Both the position numbers and the translations under genes were made by a program. From Tolypeutes matacus (taxonomy: Eukaryota > Chordata > Mammalia > Cingulata > Chlamyphoridae), in contig JAKSZT010038899.1 of the NCBI GenBank assembly GCA_026826555.1, positions 1,179,977-1,243,976 of the forward strand: a DNA stretch of 64,000 nt. The letters run 5' to 3'. The notes below the pieces were generated by a model that made no database searches, was not told the origin of the DNA, and saw nothing but the letters and a program-made list of their open reading frames with translations. This document shows, one piece after another, positions 36,006 to 48,680 of the stretch. Position 1 is the first letter of the stretch, and each line of letters begins with the position of its first letter.

Positions 36006-37009
36006 AGGACTATTTTAATACCCTTACTTTTACTACTAATTACTGATAGTTTCTCTGCTATAGAAATGACCCATTATGAGTATTTACTATAACATAATTC
36101 CCTTCCTTACACATTCCCTACTCCCAGTTAATAGACTCCTTCATAGGCCAATTCCATACTGTGAGAATAGCAGATATTGATTCATGTTCCATTTAGGGCT
36201 GGAATACGAAATGCCAATTTATAAAGAGGAAAAGGTAGGCTTCTGGATGTGATAGAATGATGATGCCTGTGGGGTCACAGTGGTTTCCAACATCTTCTGC
36301 TGTAACAAATGCACAGAAAAGTTTGATTCACAAAGGAGGACTGGATCTCATGTAACAACACAATGGAGAAATGGAGCATTGCCCACAAGGACTAATGGGA
36401 ACAAATTTACTTGAGAGGATACAATGACAGAATTCAGACACTGGGCTGGACTCAACATAGAAGAAGCAAAAACGGCATCTGAGAGTATGAGGGATATTTG
36501 TATTGGAGCAAAGCAAGGTCAGAGGGGAAAGGGGGCTTGAAGGAATGTAACTCTGATCACGAGAAGAGTCATCTTATGCCCATTTTCCAATGCCTCAAAG
36601 ACCAAGTTCTTTCCTGGTAATAATGTACATGCCCTGTGAGTTCAAGAAATGAGGTTCTCCACAAAGATCCTGGAAAGGATCAGCAGCAGTCTGGCATCTG
36701 TTCTTCATCTCTAATAAGGACAGGACTGCACATATGTAAATGATCTTCAAGCACTAGGGTCAAATTCAGCTCTTGATCTGTGGAAGGTAAGAGCTCTCTC
36801 TTCAAACAGAGTTAGAAGAAAATGGAGAAGACAGAGTGATAGTTTTCAATGAATAATTACAAATAATGGATGCTTCTTCTTTGCTTGGTGCCATCACACC
36901 AAGTTCAGTGTCTCAGATTTCAAACTTAGGTCTGAAATGGGTCTGGGAATAAACCTAACATGACTGACAGGTGACTGACAGGTGTTGAATCTATTTGTCC
37001 CTTCATTTC
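36006..37009. other. Flank of V segment, nothing firm
   Basis: No leader exon or octamer could be identified upstream of the V pseudogene that follows. Confidence 0.35.
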
Positions 37010-37386
37010 CTGTCCCAAGTGTAGCACAGGAGTTGTGTCCATGGCTATTGAAGCCCTCATAGACCCTGACCCTAAACTCTCTCTAGTCAATCCATCACCA
37101 CTCATTACTAGGAGAGCTGGATCCACCAAGCCCTGGGGAAGGGATTTGAGTTGTTGGAATCAAGTATTACAACAAATCCCTGAAGAGTAAAGTCACAAAT
37201 ACCCTTTATAAAAGTCAACAGATTTCTGGTTCTTCGCATCAGCACCCCTTCTAGCTGACTAATCCAGTCACCATCTCCAGAATCACACCCAATGAATTTT
37301 CCTTGCAGCTGAGCTCCATATACAGTTGTATATTATTGTGTGGGAGACATGGTGCCAGGACAGAAGTGCAAGCCCAGACAAAAGCC
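37010..37386 (+). pseudogene. IGHV clan II pseudogene with FR3 insertion
   Basis: Exon 2 of an IGHV4-like segment, heavily decayed. FR1 is visible ('ctgtcccaagtgtagcacag' and onward), as are a FR2 like WIHQALGKGFELL and a CDR2/FR3 start YYNKSLKS. FR3 is then interrupted: VT of FR3 appears at about 37190, followed by about 75 unrelated bases, and appears again at about 37266 with TISRITPNEFSLQLSS. The end reads CILLCG-like in the current frame. Signals at the RSS position: CATGGTG 37348-37354, 23-base spacer, ACAAAAGCC 37378-37386. No leader exon was found. Confidence 0.85.
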
Positions 37387-38622
37387 TCCATTGCTGGAGG
37401 AACCTGGTATGCAGGGGGTGCTCAGGACAAGCTGGGGCAGTTGTCCCTCCAGTGAGCAAAAAATGATAGTGTTACCATTGGTGAGATATACTGACTCTCA
37501 TTCCGTGTCAGACAGTTGGTATCAAGGGACCATCCACATAGAGGAAGGAGCAATAAAAGCACCATAACCAGAGTCTTAAAATCTTTGGACAAGGGCCTGA
37601 ACATGGGGAAAGTCACATTCTCCTGCAATTTGGAAAGACCCTGTTTTTGTTTTTGTTTTTGTTTTTGTTTAGCCTTCTTCTGAAGGTCCCATTTCCGTTT
37701 TACAAGTCGGGGTTCAGTAGTCTTGCTGAGCTGCTGCTTGTAATTAACTCTCTATCAAGGCATTATGGGAATCTACATGCTCAGGATATGTCCCTTTACA
37801 CCTTTGTTTTCAGAAAGCCCTATAAGCTGTGATGATGTGCTCTTTCTAATGGGATATATTGGGTGGCAGATAAGGTGGTCTCTTAATCTAAGATAACTTA
37901 GGGAGTCATTGTTTGCCATGCTTAGGCCAAAGACTCCAAGGAACATAATGAGAGGTAGCCAAGGCCTCTAATATCAAATCCATTCCCATTAGGACAACAG
38001 TCATGAATTGGGAAATTTCATCATGTACCAATTTTAAAGTCACAGTTTTGGGGCTTTATGCAGTGGAAAAGAGGAGACATACATATTCATTTTTTTTTTC
38101 TTTTTGTCCATACATATTATGTTGCACCTGATCTGCAATGTGGGTATCAAGATGTGAGATGTTTGTTGTGCTACCTACAGATATTAATAAGACCAACATT
38201 TGTTATTGTGTCTTAGTGTCTGAAGGAGGCTTGATGTTAGGAATCTGTCTGCCCTTAGAGGACAAAGTGTTTTCCATGAATTTGGCAGAATTACATGCAC
38301 TTATATTTTATGGGGTGTTATTGTCCAAGGTTAATCCTGTAAATAATGAGTGAGTGTGGTGGGGTCATCTCAGAGGCCCTCTGTAGAATCATCCTTTAGT
38401 TGGATGGCAGCAATATAGTGGTAATATCAAGCAATTTATTTACAGTTTATTAGAAACACATTTCTTAAGGTCTTGGAAGTAGTGGTTAGGACTTAAAAAA
38501 ATTATTTTTTCTGTTATGAGTACCAGGAAAGACAGGTTGACCAAGTAACTCTGTATTTTACTGGTGGAGGCTTTAAGAACTGGCTGATTATGGCTATTGT
38601 ATGGAAAAATGGTAGGTATAAT
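37387..38622. other. Intergenic with (GTTTTT)n microsatellite
   Basis: A (GTTTTT)n run lies at 37641-37669. Several short open frames have no recognisable family. Confidence 0.35.
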
Positions 38623-39120
38623 GTTTTAGTTTGCCAAAGGCAGCTAATGCAATATACCAGAAATGGTTTGTTTTTTAAAAAGAAAATTTATTAGGAGAAA
38701 AAGCTTACTGTTATGAGGCTGAGAAATGTCCAAATCAAGGCACCATCAAATATGCTTTCTCACCAAAAGTTCTCTGCTGGAAGATCCTGGAGTCCTGCCA
38801 TGTGGCAAGGTAATACGGCCATCAATTTCTGGAGTCCTCTTTTTCACATGGTAGGGCCAAAATGGCAGCTCTCTTTCTCTGTGTGTTTCTGCTTCCAGTT
38901 CTCAGTTCATATAAAATCCTAGCAAGAGAGCAGAGATCCAACCTTGATTATGCTTCACTGATGTACTTGAGTCAAGTCCCTAAAATGATCTAATCAAGTG
39001 AACTAATTAAAGGTTCCTTAACAGAATCTAATCCAAAAACTCCATGTAAAGTGTGTTTACATGTAAGGTAGGGGTTAGCTTAAGAACATGATTTTCTTGG
39101 GTCCACAAAAGACAAACCAG
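38623..39120. repeat. Interspersed repeat, copy 2 of a pair
   Basis: Homologous to 4671-5390: it begins 'gttttagtttgccaaaggca' and carries the same 'aatcaaggca' and 'ctttctcaccaaaa' blocks. The class is unknown. Confidence 0.55.
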
Positions 39121-40440
39121 GGCATATAATGATTTTTTTCTTTGAGGGACTCCACAGACCTTGTTTCAGGCAATATTGTAGCATCATCACCTTGATTAGC
39201 ATGAGAAAGTTCAATGGGGTCCCATTTGACATGGTCTACCACAGAAGACATAGATTTGATCTTATTGCAGGTGATGGATTAAAACACCATTAGGGATAGC
39301 TGTTCCATAAGAATTCCTCCAATTTTCACAAGTTCTTGTGCAGTAGGAACCTAATATTTGATATACAAGAGTAGTAAGTCAGGACTTGCAGTGGAGGGAC
39401 CATATGGCTCCCTTCAGTGTGTCTTCCTGGACCTGATAAGTCAGGATATGTGACTCTGCTATGACTTATACCCAACCAAGAGTTCTACCCTGCCTGTACT
39501 CTCATGGATACTTTGAGCCTAACCAAAAGGCTGAGCAAAGCTCAACAATAAATTAGGAGTTATGGATGCCCAGTAAGAAAAATTTCCACTAATAATGTCC
39601 AAGGGAGGCCTCCTCAGGTTTGGAGATGAGGTCTGGTCTCTTTTGTTTAATGTTCAAAGAAATGTTATGCCCATTGTATTTTCTCCATCTTTCTTTTTTA
39701 AACTAATGATCATATCTCATTAATTGTCTGCCAGTGGGCATCTTATTTGGCAGGTCAGTATGTGTTTTTTTCTTGTTATATGTTATAAATGTTTAAGTTT
39801 ATAGGGGACTGGTTCATGGAATTTAATAGTATCAACCAATTGTTTCACTTCCTGGTATAAGTGTGCCAACTCAGATCCAAATTTAAAGTCTCTTAACAAC
39901 CAATATGCCCTTTCTCCCTGACCCCTTGAACAAATATTTGACTATACTTTGAACTCCAAATAAAAATTTGAGTTTTAGTTTAAATTTGGGCTCCCCCTTT
40001 TGGGCCTTGGTTAATATTATATGCCATGATGGGAAACATCTGTGGTTCCTGTACACTGGTCTCATAGGTAAATGTTTCTCTGTCTAGGATGTCCAAAACA
40101 ACCTCACAAGGATTGGGATTTGTTTTTACTAGTAAGATGGTGTTAAGATCATTAGTTATCACCTCCAGATGATGGGAGTGCATCACCAGGAATTTGGTGT
40201 GCTGATAACTAGCAGCACTGAATAGGGTCCATGAATTTTTCATGGGGATCTTACATTTTTTTAAGCAACTTAGGAAACTACACTGATGTGTTAGGGATGC
40301 TGGTACAACATGCTTATGTCCATTATTTGTTCAGGGCTTGGTGAAGGGTCCCTATAAAGAAGACTGTGGTTACCTATAGCTCAGCCAGCATCCTTCTCCC
40401 AGAGTGTCCCTAAGACAAGGACCTGCCCTCACCCCCTTTC
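39121..40440. other. Intergenic, nothing recognised
   Basis: A minus-strand frame of 87 codons (39980-40243) was not recognised. The promoter of the next V segment starts at its right edge. Confidence 0.35.
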
Positions 40441-40466
40441 ATTTTACATACAGAGATACCTCCCAA

Positions 40467-40474
40467 ATGCAAAT
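40467..40474 (+). promoter_or_regulatory. Ig octamer of truncated V segment
   Basis: Perfect ATGCAAAT, 88 bases upstream of the in-frame ATG at 40562. Intact although the gene behind it is cut off. Confidence 0.82.
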
Positions 40475-40561
40475 CACAATATGGGTGGACAGATGAAATT
40501 ACTGCACACATTTTCTTAAATTTAAGTTCCTTCTAAGTCAGGAGTACATTTTCTGGGCATC

Positions 40562-40822
40562 ATGGACCTTATCCACAAGAACAGGAGATCCTTGTGGTTC
40601 TTCCTCTACCTAGTGGCAGCCTCAAGATGTAAGTGTCTCAAAATTCAGACATGAAGTTGATGGGGTGATGCATCTGAGCACATGACTCACTGTGGTTCTC
40701 CTTGTCCTCAGGTGTCCTGTCCCAGGTGCAGCTGCAGGAGTCAGGACCTGACCTGGTGAAGCCCTTGCAGACCTAGTCCCTCACCTGCACTGCCTCTGGA
40801 TTCTCTTTAACCAGTATCTTTA
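40562..40822 (+). pseudogene. IGHV clan II pseudogene, truncated in CDR1
   Basis: The usual leader ATG is mutated (AACATGAAG in the first V segment, AACAGGAGA here). An in-frame ATG 21 bases further up (40562) still opens MDLIHKNRRSLWFFLYLVAA. Exon 1 ends at 40628 before GTAAGT; exon 2 starts at 40712 after CTCAG. FR1 reads QVQLQESGPDLVKPLQT and then TAG at 40774-40776, followed by SLTCTASGFSLTSI. V homology stops at about 40822 with no FR2, FR3 or RSS. The sequence after that is unrelated, so the 3' part was deleted or replaced. Confidence 0.88.
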
Positions 40823-41224
40823 TCACACTCAGGGTTTGGACACTCATTAATGATATTTGTTTTAATATTTAACTAACTTCTATGTAATTCTGTGGGATCT
40901 ATCTCAGGTAACCTAATGATTGGGTCCTATTTCTATTTGTAAGTGACTCTCTTTCCAAGTTTCATGATTTTTACTTGTTATGTGACTGTCATTTTCTGAT
41001 ATGATGAAGAAAATTTGTGAATCTATAGTTTTCCTACTCCCTTGGTTCATAGTTGTAAAAGTAATAAGACCAAGTCTTTTCTCACTGATTTACATCTCCA
41101 AGCTGAGTAATGTCAGCCATTATGAAGTTGAGATATTGGACAAAATCCAAATAACAATCAGCAAGAAAAAATTAAACAAATGCAGGAATATGGATATACT
41201 GGAAAACTAGCATTAAAATAAATG
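40823..41224. other. Sequence replacing the V 3' end
   Basis: Unrelated to any V segment; the origin was not recognised. An open frame 41001-41210 has no known features. Confidence 0.35.
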
Positions 41225-41681
41225 CATGAGAGAGGGGCAAATAGCAGCAGAGTAGGGCATTCCAAGACAGCTTGTCCTATAGTGCAATTAGTATCAGCCA
41301 GAGCTATCTAAGTCACCTGCTTTGGGGGTCCCAGGAGAACATAGGACCATACTGCAACATCCTTGGAAGAACAGAAGGAGGAGACTGCCTATCTTTGGTG
41401 AACAGTTGTGAGTAAAGAGCTTCACAACATGAAGACTGATGCCCACCTCTACCACCAAAAGAGTAAGAAGGGTAACAGTGTTCCTCAGCCTCTCTGGGAA
41501 ACTGCAGCTACATTTGACCTGCACATAGTAGCTCATGGAACACATCTGTGACTCCACCCTAACACCTAACATGACAGGAAGAGGTACAGTGCCCCCTCAG
41601 ACTCTCCAGGCAACTGCAGTTGCTTTTGTCTCACACATAAAAGACTGTTGAGAGAATTTTGATTTTTACCCATAATAAGAA

Positions 41682-41694
41682 AGAAAGAAAGAAA

Positions 41695-41771
<77 letters not shown>

Positions 41772-41784
41772 AANNNNNNNNNNA

Positions 41785-41828
<44 letters not shown>

Positions 41829-41829
41829 A
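41682..41829. repeat. (GAAA)n microsatellite with assembly gap
   Basis: A near-perfect GAAA tract, broken by ten N at 41774-41783. The true length is unknown because the assembly failed inside the tract. The open frame reading through it is a compositional artefact. Confidence 0.95.
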
Positions 41830-43933
41830 ACACAATGAGAGACACAACAAATGGAGGCAGAGGTGGTTCAAGCCATGGACATAGATGTCAGTGTCCAAAA
41901 CTGTAAAATACTCCCATTTGAGTAAATCCCAATATACCTACTCTGAGACACATAATCAGAATATCAAATATCATTGATAAAGACAGTATCCTGAGATATA
42001 AAGAGAGAAGTAATTCATCACATTCAAGGGATGCCCAATATGATTAAGTGCTGATTACTCATCAGAAACCACAGAGGCAAGAAGGCAGTGGTATGATATA
42101 TTTAAGATATTGAAAGAGAAAACAACCAACCAAAAATCTTATATCTGTCAAGATTGTCTTTCAAAAATGAGGGCCAGTTTAGATTATTCACAGGTAACAG
42201 AAACAAAGAGTATTTGTAACCAAGAGAACAGCATTGAAGGAAATACTAAAGAGAGTGCTACAGCCTGGAAAGAAAAGGCAGGAGAAAAAGGTTTGTAAGA
42301 TTATATCAGTACACTTAACTAAAAGTGCGAAGAGTGGTGAAAGTAAGATTTGGCAGATACAACACAAAGGTCAAAATGGGTGAATATAGAAGTGCCTTTA
42401 CATTAATAAAATTGAACGTTAATGGATTAAATTACCCAATAAAAAAATAGAGACTGGCAAAATGGATAAGAAAATATAAGCCATCTATATGCTATCTATA
42501 AAAGACTCAAATTAGGCCCAAGGGTCCAAATAGAGTAAAAGAGACAGGCTAGAAAAAGATATTCAATGCATGCATTTAAAAAAGCAAAACAAAAAACTGA
42601 AGTACCTATACTCATATTGGGTGAAATATACTTCAAAAGCAAACCTGTTATTAGCGTCAAGGAAAGTCATGATATATAAAATGGGAAATGCATCAAGAAA
42701 AAAATAATAAACCTAACAGACACACACAAAACACTGCACCTCCAAACAGGGCATGCATTCTTCTCAAGTGCTCAGGGAATGTTCTCCTGGATAGACCATA
42801 TGTTGGTTCATGAAGAAGATCTCAATAAATTTTAAAAATCAAAATTATATAAGGCCTTTTCTCTAATCATAATGGAATAAAGCCAGAAGTCAACAACAGG
42901 TTGAAAGTGGAATATTCACAAAAATATGGAGATTATACAACATTCTCAAATGATCAGTGGGTCAAAGAAGAAATTGCAAGAGAAATCAGTAAATATCTCG
43001 AAATGAATGAAAATGAGAATTCAATGTATCAGAATTTATTGGATGTAGTGAAAGAAGAGCTGAGAGGGAAATTTAAAGCCATCGATGTTTACATTAAAAA
43101 AGAAGAATGAGCTAAAATCAGTGGACAAACTAAACAGCTGGAGGAACTAGGGAAAAAACAGCAAACTATTTTCAAAGCAAGTAAAAGGAATGGCATAACA
43201 AAGATCAGAGAAAAAATTAATGAAATTGAGAACAAAAGAATAGAGAGAATTTTATAAAACTAGTTGGTTCCTTTGAAAAGATAAAAAAAAAATTGAAAAA
43301 TCCTCAGCTACACTGTCAAAGATAAAAAAGAAAGAAGATGCAAATAAACAAAATGAGAAATGAAAATGGGACATTATCACTCACATTACAGAAATGAAAG
43401 ATATCACATGTTGACACTATGAAGAACTGTATGTCAACAAAATAGAAAATGTAGATAAAATGGACAAATTCCTAGGAACATACAAACAACCTACAGTGAA
43501 TGTAGAAGAAATAGAAGAACTCAACAAAACAGTCACAAATAAAGAGATTGGAAGAGTCATCATAAACCTCCTCAAAATAAAGTTCCTGAACCAGATGGCT
43601 TCAGAGTTGAATTCTACCAAGAATTCAAAGGTTTATTACCAAACTTACTCAAACTCTTCCAAAAAATTGAACAGGCTGGAATGCTACCAAACTCATCCTA
43701 TTAAACCACTATCACCCTAATACTAAAGCCAGATGAAAATGTTATGAAAAAAAGAAAATTACAGATCCATCTCCCTAATGAATTTAGATCCAAAATTCCT
43801 CAACAAAGTACTCACTAAGCAAATAAAAAAGCACATTAAAATAATTATTCATCATGAGGTAGTGGAATTTAGACTGGCCATACAAGGGTGGTTCCACACA
43901 AGAAAGTCAATCAGTGTAATACATCACATTAAC

Positions 43934-44409
43934 AAATCAAAAAGGGGGAAGCAGTTGTGGCTCAAGTGGTTGGGCATCCATCTACCATATGAAAGGACCC
44001 AGGTTCAATCCCTGGGACCTCGTGGTAAAATTTTAAAAAAGGCAAACAGGCAAGCTAGGCCTGTGTGTGGTGAGCCACAGGCCTGCGCAGGCATGCAGCA
44101 AGCACCTGGCCCACACGCAGCAAACCACAAGCGAGCCAAGCCATGCAGCAAGATGATGGCACAACCAAAGAGAGACACAGGGGAGAGTCAAGGCAAGATG
44201 CTCAGGAACTGAGGTGACAGGGTGCCTCTTTCCCACATCAGAGATTCCTAGGATCGAATTCTGTAAAGCCTAGAAGGCAAAAAACAGACACAGAAGATCA
44301 CCCAGTGAATGAGCACAGACATCAAGTGGGGGGTGGGTGGGGGTACTCATAGAACTGTACACCAAAAAGAAAAAATAAAGTTAAAAAATAAATAAATAAA
44401 TCAAAAAGG
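43934..44409 (+). mobile_element. DAS-type tRNA-derived SINE with 12-base target-site duplication
   Basis: The 12-mer 'aaatcaaaaagg' at 43934-43945 is repeated at 44398-44409. The insert of about 450 bases opens with a tRNA-like head ('gggaagcagttgtggctcaa', 'ccaggttcaatccctgg'), has a long unique body and ends in an A-rich tail (AATAAATAAATAAA). This head-body plan is what points to an armadillo genome. It sits inside the L1 reverse-transcriptase region, so it is younger than that L1. Confidence 0.88.
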
Positions 44410-45069
44410 AAAACTCATGTGATCACCTCAATTGATGCAAAAAAGATATTTGATGAGCTATTACATACTTTCATTATAAAAACATTCCAAAAGATAGGAA
44501 TTGAGGGAAACTTTCTTACCGTGATAAAGGACATAGATGAAAAACCCACAGCTAACATTATACTCAATGGTGGAAGACTGACAGTTTTCCCACTGAGATT
44601 CAGAACAACACAAGGATGCTCAGTGTCACCACTGTTGCTCAATATAGTGTTATAGCTTCTAGCTAGAGTTGTCAGACAAGAAAAATAAATAAAATCATCC
44701 AAATTGGAATGGAAGAAGTAAAACTTTCACTATTCACAGATGATATGATCATATACCAGAAAATCTGAAAAATCTACAATGATGCTACTAGAAAGAATAA
44801 ACAAGTTCAGTAGAGTGGCAGGATACAAAATTAATATGCAATATCAATAGTATTTCTATACACAAGTAATGAACAATTTAATGAGGAAATCAGAAAAAAG
44901 TCCACTTAAATTACTGAAAACCAGAATGCATTGTTTAAAAAAGTCAAAAAAGACCTAGATAAATGGAAGAACATTCTGTGTTTACAGATTAGAAGAAATA
45001 TCATTAAGATGTCAATTCTACCCAAATTGATATGCAGATTCAACACAATTCTGATAGGAATTCCATCAG

Positions 45070-45175
45070 TTTTTTTTTTTTTTTTTTTTTTTTTAGGAGT
45101 TACTGCCTATTAAACCTGGGAAGTCATACATGAGAAGCAGGTGCTACCAGTGAGGTAAAACCCCTCTGCCCAACA
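45070..45175 (-). mobile_element. Short SINE, minus strand, inside L1
   Basis: A long T-run (45070-45094) is the reverse of a poly(A) tail, followed by the antisense tRNA-like head ('gaagcaggtgctaccagtga'). Confidence 0.65.
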
Positions 45176-46999
45176 GCCATTTTCAAAGAAATGAAAAGCC
45201 AATTAACAAATCTATTTGGAATGGTAAAGGGCCCTTAATAGTCAGACACATCTTAGAAAGGAAAAACAATGTTGAAGTACTCTCACTTCCAGACTTTAAA
45301 TCATATATCTAGCACCAGTGATTAAAAAAACAAACAAACAAACAAACAAACAACAACAACAAAAAAAAACAAAAACATGGCACTGGCATAAAGGTAGACC
45401 TACAGATCAATGGAACTGAAATGATGGTTGAGAAACAGACTTTCATATCTGTGGTCAAGTGATTTGTGACAAGTATGTCCTGCCCACCCAGCTGGGGCCA
45501 TACAGTTTATTCAACAATGGTACTTGGAAAACTGGATATCCATATTTAAATGAAAGAAAGGGGTCCCCTATCTCACACCTTATACAAAAATTAACTCAAA
45601 AGCATCAAATTCCTAAATATAAAATCTGCATCATTAAAACTCCCAGAAGAAAATGAAGGGGAACAGCTTCAAGATGTGGTGGCAGGTAATGATTTCTTCA
45701 ACTTCACACCAAAAGCAAAATCAACAAAAGAAAAAATGGATAAATGGGACCTTCTCAAACTTATACACTTATATGCTTCAATGATCCTTTTCAAGAAGGA
45801 AAAAAGACAACCCATTCAATGGGAGAACATATTTGGAAGCCATATATACAATAAGGGGTTGATTTCCATGCTATATAAAGGGATCACAACTCAACAATAA
45901 AAGGGCAAGCAATCCAATTAAAAAAATGGATAAAAGACTTAAATAGAAAATTTTCCAAAGAGCAAATACAAATGGCAAAAAGGCATAAGGAAAAAGATTC
46001 AATATTATTAGTTTTCAGGGAAATGAAAAACAAGACTGCAGTGAGTTATCACCTTACAACTCATGGAATATACATTATTAAAATATAACAGAATACAAGT
46101 GCTGGAGAGTATGTGGTGAAATAGGAACACTCCTTCACTGTTGGCAGGAATATAAAAATGTTATTGGGAAACAAATGATAACATGATGAACCAGAGGACA
46201 TTATGCTGCATGAAATAAGCTAGACACACAAGGTCAAATATTGTATAAGTTGCCTAATATGATATAAATACAAAGAACACACAGCATTACAACCTAGTGT
46301 AGAGGTTACAAGGAGAAAGGTTGAGGGCTGAGTAGTACTGATGCATAATGAATACAGAATTTTTAATTAGTTTGATTATAAAAGTGTGGAAATGGATAGA
46401 TTGGATGGTAAAACATTATAGTGAGTATAACTTACATGGTTTGTTTATAAATAGGATAGTCACTGTGAGTCATAGCCTAGGGATGAAAATATCAATGAAA
46501 AGAAAACTATAGAATAGTCTAGGGGCTGAATAACAGTGAACATGGAGGTGGATGAAGCTTGAGATTAATAGTACAATACAAGAGCTAGAGTAAATGTACA
46601 TCATGATCAGAAGGTATTAAGAATATTGTGATGCATTGGAAAATAAAATTAATATAACTTATATTCTATAGTAAACAGCAATATTGTAATATTCTTGCAA
46701 CAATGTCAAAGAAGGTACTATATCAACTGCTAAGGGTAAATAATAGGGTTTTTTTGGATTTTTTCTTTTGGACTATAGAAAACATTAAAAAATTTACTAA
46801 GGCAATGACTGCAGAACTCTGTGATGAGATTGACAGCCATTGAGTGTCCATTCTGTGTATACTGTACAAGGTGTGGGCCAGCATAACACAGTGAACCATA
46901 CTGTTGGAGATGAACTTTTGTTAACAGTGCAAATGTAAGAGTGTTCTCTCATGAATTATAACAAATATAAAATACTAATACATAGTGTTAGTGTTGCCA

Positions 47000-47600
47000 G
47001 ATTTTCTCTAGTTTCTTGGATAAGCTATAAGAAATGAATTTTAAGAGCAAACCACTTAAGCTAGGCTAGTAATTTATTAGGGAACTGAGAGAAAAGAAAT
47101 GGGAGAAAATAGATTATGGGTCCCAGGTATAGAAGCAGGGGCTGAAAAGAGATAAGGAAGGCTGATTTACAGACTACAATTCCCCATTACCGATTACAAA
47201 TCCCCAGGTTTACTTGTGTGCTGATTCAGGCAAGGGGATAAGATCAAGAACAGGGTGAGTTTGGCTTTTGTGCTTGCTTTATAAACCATTAATTCTTCTG
47301 CCCCTTTGCTAATGTGAAGGGAAGAATCCCAGTTGTTTGCTATTTTGATTGATTACCCCACCCCTCAATTCCCCAGGATGGCCCAATGACAAGGCCCCTG
47401 GAGAACATCTGAGATGTTTCATTTAATCTGGAGGAAATCTCTTTCCAAATGAGGGTTCCCACAGGTTCTTCCAGCCACCATCTTGTGAGTATTCCTGGTC
47501 ATGAGGGTTTCTTACCAGGTTCCAGATCTGTCTACTGATTCCCTAATTTACTAGCCTGCCTCAGCTCTCCCCTCAGAGACTTTACATATTTATTCTTAAG
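47000..47600 (-). mobile_element. Probable LTR of an endogenous retrovirus
   Basis: The minus strand carries AATAAA at the complement of 47073-47078, near what should be the R/U5 part, directly downstream of env-like sequence. LTR ends are not certain; no second LTR was found in the window. Confidence 0.5.
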
Positions 47601-47639
47601 AGGGTGATGAAGGATGATGGTCATTCTTCTGTAATTACT

Positions 47640-48680
47640 TCCTGCTCTTAGGGGCATTAGGCCCTACCTGACAAGGTTTCAAACCCTTTTGCTGACATAA
47701 CACAGTTGAAGGAAGTTGAATCTGGCATCCTGGGTGAAGCTGGATGAAATCCCCATATGGCTTACTGATTCTGAAAGACATAAACTTAATTAGAATTTTG
47801 AGGATATATGGTCCCACTAAAGGGATACTGGACCACAAAAGTAGAAAAGACTAGGTACCTATAAAGGCTACATTTTCCCAAAGTTGGTGTACTTTACTTT
47901 GCAGGATTTGCATGATTTTTAAGACTATTTCAGAATGATTTACATAGAGATGGCATTCCTCCTTAAGGAACAGATATGTTCCTCCCTGGGATGCAGTTAG
48001 CATGTTAAGTGCCCTGTGATTGTGCAGCACCACAGCAATGAGAGCCAATTTGCTGTTTTAGAGCTTCTAAGGTAGGGCTGGTTTCTTTTATGCTGTTAGT
48101 TAGCTCTACAGAGATTTTAATAGATAACAGGGTTTGGCATAAATTGCCAATCCCGGTTTTCCATGGTGGTGGTTATGCCTCAGACAACTAAAAGGGGGAT
48201 GAGAAGAATCATTTCCCTTTTAGTTATTGTATAGGAAGAAGCTATGGGAAATGAAAACAGGTGAGGTTTCTTAAGGGGTGCCTGGCTTGCCCTCTCCCTA
48301 GCAATAGGCCTTTGGGATAGAGTTAGAGGGAACAACTGGCTTTGATGCAGCCACTACTTAGCTTTGTTTCTTAAAGGGGTATTTCAGGCTGTCCAATGAC
48401 TGGCACTTGTATGACCCATCCACTACTGGTGAGTTGGCACTTCATTAGGCAGCTGGTTTCCCTCAGGAAAAGTGCACCCAGCTGGCAATTTCTTTAAGTT
48501 TAACAACTGTGGGAGTGACCAGAACCACAGAATAAGGTCTCTTCCATTTTGGCTCCAATTGGGAGTGAGGTCTGTTCTCCTGCTAGGTTTTGATCAGAAC
48601 CTGGTTTCCAGGTCCTGGGTGAGGAAAGGTTACCCATGGACCACCTTGAAGGGACTAAGCTGAAATGGGTCCTAGCCACT
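47640..48680 (-). pseudogene. Class I (gammaretrovirus-like) ERV remnant: integrase end and env TM
   Basis: Two decayed pieces on the minus strand. 48430-48660 matches the C-terminal part of a gammaretroviral integrase (a PKWKRPYSV stretch typical of that domain), broken by stops. 47851-48048 is an open frame of 65 codons matching the transmembrane-envelope region around the immunosuppressive segment and the disulfide motif, whose cysteines are partly replaced. Only about 400 bases separate them, so the surface-envelope part is missing. Nothing here could make a working viral protein. Confidence 0.72.

Larger units (their letters stand above)
41225..46990 (+). mobile_element. Nearly full-length L1, plus strand, non-functional
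   Basis: 5' UTR from about 41225 ('cagcagagtagggc'), matching the minus-strand 5' region at 27366-28600. ORF2-like sequence follows from about 42300. Visible reverse-transcriptase pieces are [13 protein letters not shown] (about 43895), GCSVSPLLLNIVL (44614-44655) and FTDD at 44733-44744 where the catalytic motif is usually FADD. ORF1 was not recognised. Frames are broken many times and two SINEs have inserted. The 3' end has the mammalian L1 pattern at 46900-46990. It is a dead copy; one open frame in it (43778-44212) runs on into a SINE. Confidence 0.75.

Noticed and set aside
41682..41829. GAAA tract as a CRISPR-like or regulatory array
   Set aside because: Simple microsatellite without spacers, in a vertebrate genome.
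41566..41898. 110-codon frame with Phe-Leu-Ser repeats
   Set aside because: Translation of the GAAA microsatellite and of unknown bases; not a protein.
43946..44030. tRNA gene
   Set aside because: The tRNA-like head belongs to a SINE with a long body, an A-rich tail and target duplications; no separate tRNA gene is supported.
47640..48680. Domesticated (syncytin-like) envelope gene
   Set aside because: Only a short transmembrane fragment is left, without surface part, and with stops on both sides.
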